Positions 14,640 through 16,870 of a stretch of DNA of 16,870 bases are shown here, one piece after another. Position numbers and translations under genes: made by a program. The notes under the pieces are model-generated. The model was given only the letters and a program-made list of their open reading frames with translations. It was not told where the DNA came from and did not search any database. The DNA is from an uncultured bacterium (lineage in GTDB: Bacteria; Actinomycetota; Coriobacteriia; Coriobacteriales; Eggerthellaceae), in contig CAJMLT010000033.1 of assembly GCA_905214325.1 (NCBI GenBank), positions 1-16,870 on the forward strand, written 5' to 3'. Each line of letters begins with the position of its first letter. Within the stretch, counting starts at the first letter, position 1.

Positions 14640-15035
14640 GTGACACGCTTGACGAAAGAACGGAAATACTCACTGATCACCCTCGATATCGCCGAACGAG
14701 ATGACGTCGACGAAAAGGTCGTTCATGTATGCGCCGATCGGATGCGTGCGGTGCCGTCTCGCAGCGATGCACCCGCTGCCGCCGGTGCGGTATCGACCGA
14801 TCCGTCCTCGGGACATACGCATGATGCTTCGCAGACCGAAGTGTCGGAAGCGGGATCCACGCAGGTTGTTGCGTCGGCCGTCACTTCCGTTGAGGAAAAA
14901 CCTCTTTCGGGTGATGAGGTGAGTGAAGAGGATTTCGAAGGGGAAGTTCCCTTCGCCCGTTTGCGTCTGATCGTGTTGGGCTGTCTGGTGTTGTTGGTCA
15001 TCGGTTTCGTCATCTACAATCTGATGGGCCATTAG
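14640..15035 (+). CDS. Tail-anchored single-pass membrane protein, unknown function
   Basis: 131 aa, not a family I recognise. Residues 1-105 are polar, Ser/Ala/Thr- and Asp/Glu-rich and probably disordered. Residues about 107-128 (from FARLRLIVLG to VIYNLM) form one strong transmembrane helix, leaving only Gly-His at the C-terminus, so topology is tail-anchored with the bulk likely cytoplasmic. The first 30 residues (LTKERKYSLITLDIAERDDVDEK in part) look more ordered than the middle and may be a partner-binding segment. The start is ambiguous: GTG 14640 lies 8 nt after the mutase stop, while TTG 14649 has AAGGTG six nt upstream and may be the real one. Its placement between the mutase and another membrane protein suggests an operon. 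Confidence 0.7.
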   Translation: MTRLTKERKYSLITLDIAERDDVDEKVVHVCADRMRAVPSRSDAPAAAGAVSTDPSSGHTHDASQTEVSEAGSTQVVASAVTSVEEKPLSGDEVSEEDFEGEVPFARLRLIVLGCLVLLVIGFVIYNLMGH

Positions 15036-15049
15036 AGTGAGGGTGTTTC

Positions 15050-15910
15050 ATGGTGGCTGAAGAAGAGAAGAAAAACGATTCTCTCGAAGAGGCGGCACGC
15101 GATATCGACCATGAAGAGCGCGCGCGTCTTTCGTTCACCGAATATTCGGATCGTAAACGTCGGGCGAAGCGCGTTCGGGTTGCTCTCGCCTCGGTGCTCG
15201 CTTTGTTGGCGGTGCTTTTCGTAGGGGTACTGGTTGCTGTTGTCCTGCTGATCGGTGAGTTCGATCAGACGGCGGTCAAAGTGGCCGCCCAAGACGATGA
15301 AGCCGCCCTCGTCAAGAAAGCCGATGAGACCGAAATCACCAAGGCCACCTCGGAAGTGACCGATCTCGTCAGGTTGCTGGGTATGGATCAGTCATCCGCC
15401 CTCGCCGCCATCGGACATGGTGCCATCGTGACATCCGAAGTCGCCATCGATTCGGATGGTCTGAAAAGGGAAGTGGTCGTTACGTTGTCCGAGGAAAAAG
15501 GCGACGCTCTCTCGGGTGCGCCTACGGTCGTGCTGCGGTTCCGTGAGGATGGAAGTGTGGGCTCCGCCACCTACGGTGCTCCCACATCGGCCTTAGGGTA
15601 TGGATCCCTGTCCTTTTCCGATGCCATCTCCAAAGTGGGTATCGTTGGGAACGTGGTACATGCGGCGGGGCTTTCCACCGCCGATGTAAGCGGTGTCGCC
15701 CTTCCGCAGGATCGCGCGTCCTATTCCACCTACGAATCGGACAATAAGACCCTCAAAACCGAACAGTGCACCTTTTCCGGCAGCGCCGGAACCGACGGGG
15801 GGACGTATGCCTGGTCGGTAACGCTTACGTATGACTACACCCACGCCAATCAGACGGGCAATCTTGCCGATACGATCAGGAAAGTGAGCGTTACCGTATC
15901 CGCCGCCTGA
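15050..15910 (+). CDS. Membrane-anchored extracytoplasmic protein, unknown function
   Basis: 286 aa, family not recognised. Highly charged cytoplasmic head (1-42, with a KRRAKRVR basic stretch just before the membrane), one transmembrane helix (about 43-68), then a roughly 215-residue outside domain. The outside part is rich in Ser, Thr, Ala and Val and has alternating beta-like patterns (EVVVTLSEEKG, TVVLRFREDGSVGSATYG, SFSDAISKVGIVGNVV, KVSVTVSAA). A single Cys is present, so no disulfide within the domain is likely. The basic residues inside and acidic/polar residues outside give N-in topology. Start ATG 15050 follows GAGGG by about eight nt and lies 14 nt after the previous stop; the two genes are probably a pair with complementary topologies. 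Confidence 0.75.
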   Translation: MVAEEEKKNDSLEEAARDIDHEERARLSFTEYSDRKRRAKRVRVALASVLALLAVLFVGVLVAVVLLIGEFDQTAVKVAAQDDEAALVKKADETEITKATSEVTDLVRLLGMDQSSALAAIGHGAIVTSEVAIDSDGLKREVVVTLSEEKGDALSGAPTVVLRFREDGSVGSATYGAPTSALGYGSLSFSDAISKVGIVGNVVHAAGLSTADVSGVALPQDRASYSTYESDNKTLKTEQCTFSGSAGTDGGTYAWSVTLTYDYTHANQTGNLADTIRKVSVTVSAA

Positions 15911-15918
15911 GTCGTTTA

Positions 15919-15946
15919 CCCTCGCGCTTCCTTTTTGCTTCGAGGG
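15919..15946 (+). terminator. Weak hairpin terminator after the mutase/membrane operon
   Basis: CCCTCG (15919-15924) / CGAGGG (15941-15946) with a 16-nt loop beginning 8 nt after the stop codon. No proper T-tract follows, so efficiency is uncertain. Confidence 0.4.
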
Positions 15947-15985
15947 GGCCGATTCGTTTCGTCATCATGGTTATTCTCTTTCCCA

Positions 15986-16006
15986 TCATTAGCTGGCAGC
16001 TAATGA
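15986..16006. promoter_or_regulatory. 21-bp perfect palindrome, candidate operator
   Basis: TCATTAGCT-GGC-AGCTAATGA: 9-bp arms (15986-15994 and 15998-16006) around a 3-nt centre. It lies 107 nt upstream of the Ltp-repeat protein start. There is no T-tract, so it is more like a dimeric repressor site than a terminator. Confidence 0.5.
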
Positions 16007-16028
16007 AATCATGAGGGGTTATGCCTAC

Positions 16029-16097
16029 CATTTCAAAGGAAATGCATTTCACCTCTCATATTGTTCATTCGAACGCAAAGGGCTTTTCACCTTTGCG
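16029..16097 (+). promoter_or_regulatory. Leader hairpins upstream of the Ltp-repeat gene
   Basis: Two further perfect inverted repeats: CATTTC-AAAG-GAAATG (16029-16044) and CGCAAAGG-(8 nt)-CCTTTGCG (16074-16097). The second ends just before the AAAGGGAG Shine-Dalgarno and 15 nt before the ATG, so in RNA it would form an 8-bp hairpin next to the ribosome binding site. Confidence 0.45.
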
Positions 16098-16112
16098 GGG
16101 AAAGGGAGTCTT

Positions 16113-16799
16113 ATGACTGACAATCCTTCCGGCGTCGCCGGGACTCAAGCACCGCAATCGGCTATGGCGATAACCGGTTTCGTCGTGGGCGTTATCGCTC
16201 TTCTCACTTCATTCATTCCCATCGTCAACAACATTTCCTTCTTCATGGCGTTGCTTGCTTTGGCCTTCGCTATCGTCGGACTCGTGTCGACATACCGAAA
16301 GACGAGAAGGGGTAAGGGGCTTGCCGTCGCCGGTGTCGTCATCGCGGTTTTGTCGGGAGCTATCGTGTTGGGTAGCCAGAGCTTCTACAGCGCTGCTCTT
16401 GATTCGGTGACTTCTCCGTCCACCACCGAAACACAGTCTTCGAACCAAGATGCGGCAAGTACCACTGCGGCGACAAGCACTACGCCCGATGTACCCACCG
16501 AATACAAGTCGGCGCTGAAGAAGGCACAGTCCTATAGCGATTCGATGCATATGTCCAAGGCGGGGATCTACAAGCAACTCACGTCTGAATACGGTGAGGC
16601 TTTTTCCGCTGAAGCCGCTCAGTATGCGATGGATAACGTCAAGGCCGACTGGAATGCCAACGCTTTAGCGAAGGCGGAAAGCTACCAAAGTCAGATGTCC
16701 ATGTCGCCGAGCGCCATTCATGATCAACTCATTTCCGAATACGGTGAACAATTCACCGAAGAAGAAGCTCAGTATGCCATTGCAAATCTGAGCAGCTGA
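16113..16799 (+). CDS. DUF4190-like membrane protein with two Ltp-type repeats
   Basis: 228 aa. Residues 18-88 hold three hydrophobic helices (about 18-34, 40-59, 68-88) with the TYRKTRRGKGLAVAGVV pattern of DUF4190-like membrane modules. A Ser/Thr-rich linker (97-128) follows. Two 43-residue repeats, offset by 50, start at Ala134 and Ala184; each reads AL-KA-SY---M-MS---I--QL-SEYGE-F--E-AQYA--N. This is the repeat of the Ltp family (host cell surface-exposed lipoprotein), known from a streptococcal phage superinfection-exclusion lipoprotein but widespread in bacterial surface proteins. No lipobox is present; the helices do the anchoring. Start ATG 16113 with GGGAG upstream; the in-frame ATG at 16011 lacks a ribosome binding site and crosses the leader hairpins. 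Function is unknown; a surface or phage-exclusion role is only a possibility. Confidence 0.85.
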   Translation: MTDNPSGVAGTQAPQSAMAITGFVVGVIALLTSFIPIVNNISFFMALLALAFAIVGLVSTYRKTRRGKGLAVAGVVIAVLSGAIVLGSQSFYSAALDSVTSPSTTETQSSNQDAASTTAATSTTPDVPTEYKSALKKAQSYSDSMHMSKAGIYKQLTSEYGEAFSAEAAQYAMDNVKADWNANALAKAESYQSQMSMSPSAIHDQLISEYGEQFTEEEAQYAIANLSS

Positions 16800-16819
16800 G
16801 TTACCACGATCACCTCATT

Positions 16820-16832
16820 TTCCCTGCGGGAA
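16820..16832 (+). terminator. Short hairpin after the Ltp-repeat gene
   Basis: TTCCC-TGC-GGGAA, 5-bp stem with a 3-nt loop, 20 nt after the stop codon, followed by GAGTTCCTT. Too short and T-poor for a confident call. The remaining bases to 16870 contain no recognisable gene start. Confidence 0.25.
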
Positions 16833-16870
16833 GAGTTCCTTGATGGAGATAAGCTGGTAGAATCGATGGT

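Noticed and set aside
16011..16112. 34-residue N-terminal extension of the Ltp-repeat protein
   Set aside because: No ribosome binding site at 16011, and the segment contains two inverted repeats; ATG 16113 has a good Shine-Dalgarno.
1..16870. Mobile element, integron, CRISPR or classic defence island
   Set aside because: No transposase, integrase, cas, restriction or toxin-antitoxin gene, no array of spaced repeats, and no shift in base composition across genes.

Overview
The window is a 16.9 kb piece of ordinary bacterial chromosome, moderately GC-rich, densely coded, with short intergenic gaps and mostly strong AGGAG-type ribosome binding sites. There are no rRNA or tRNA genes, CRISPR arrays, transposases or phage structural genes. 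The gene mix (anaerobe-type iron-containing alcohol dehydrogenase, formate/nitrite channel, a two-gene minimal SufC/SufB pair, a DUF4190-plus-Ltp-repeat surface protein) suggests an anaerobic or fermentative Gram-positive, most plausibly a Coriobacteriia/Eggerthellales-type actinobacterium. That placement is an inference from gene content and was not tested by any search.

Layout. 1-2642 (+): the 3' two-thirds of aspS with a strong intrinsic terminator, then a translationally coupled pair, a Cof-type HAD phosphatase and a DUF5662 protein. 2639-7615 (-): read leftwards from 7615, a membrane-anchored SCP2-like protein, an iron-containing alcohol dehydrogenase and a class-3-like (fatty) aldehyde dehydrogenase form a tight operon. 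It is followed, after a 195-nt gap with a possible promoter, by an acyl carrier protein with a textbook terminator, and then by an AGCS sodium:amino-acid symporter. 7851-8693 (+): a formate/nitrite transporter whose upstream region has nested dyads and a segment complementary to its own Shine-Dalgarno. 8724-9599 (-) and 9965-10891 (+): a divergent LysR regulator / EamA exporter pair. 11035-12753 (-): sufC-sufB iron-sulfur assembly genes. 12952-15910 (+): phosphohexomutase followed by two single-pass membrane proteins of unknown function. 16113-16799 (+): DUF4190/Ltp-repeat membrane protein preceded by three inverted repeats.

The most interesting point is the 365-nt lysR-eamA intergenic region. 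A good promoter (TTTACT-N17-TATAAA) would start a transcript almost exactly at an 8-bp perfect long-range stem (9690-9697 with 9757-9764) that closes a GCAA-capped, multi-helix domain. This is followed by a second stem-loop and an 11-bp terminator with a T-tract, all more than 110 nt before the exporter gene. Two short segments allow mutually exclusive pairings. This is the architecture of a riboswitch or attenuator controlling an exporter, and it matches no aptamer consensus I can recall. The second theme is the SCP2 / alcohol dehydrogenase / aldehyde dehydrogenase / ACP cluster, which looks like a long-chain aldehyde-alcohol module.
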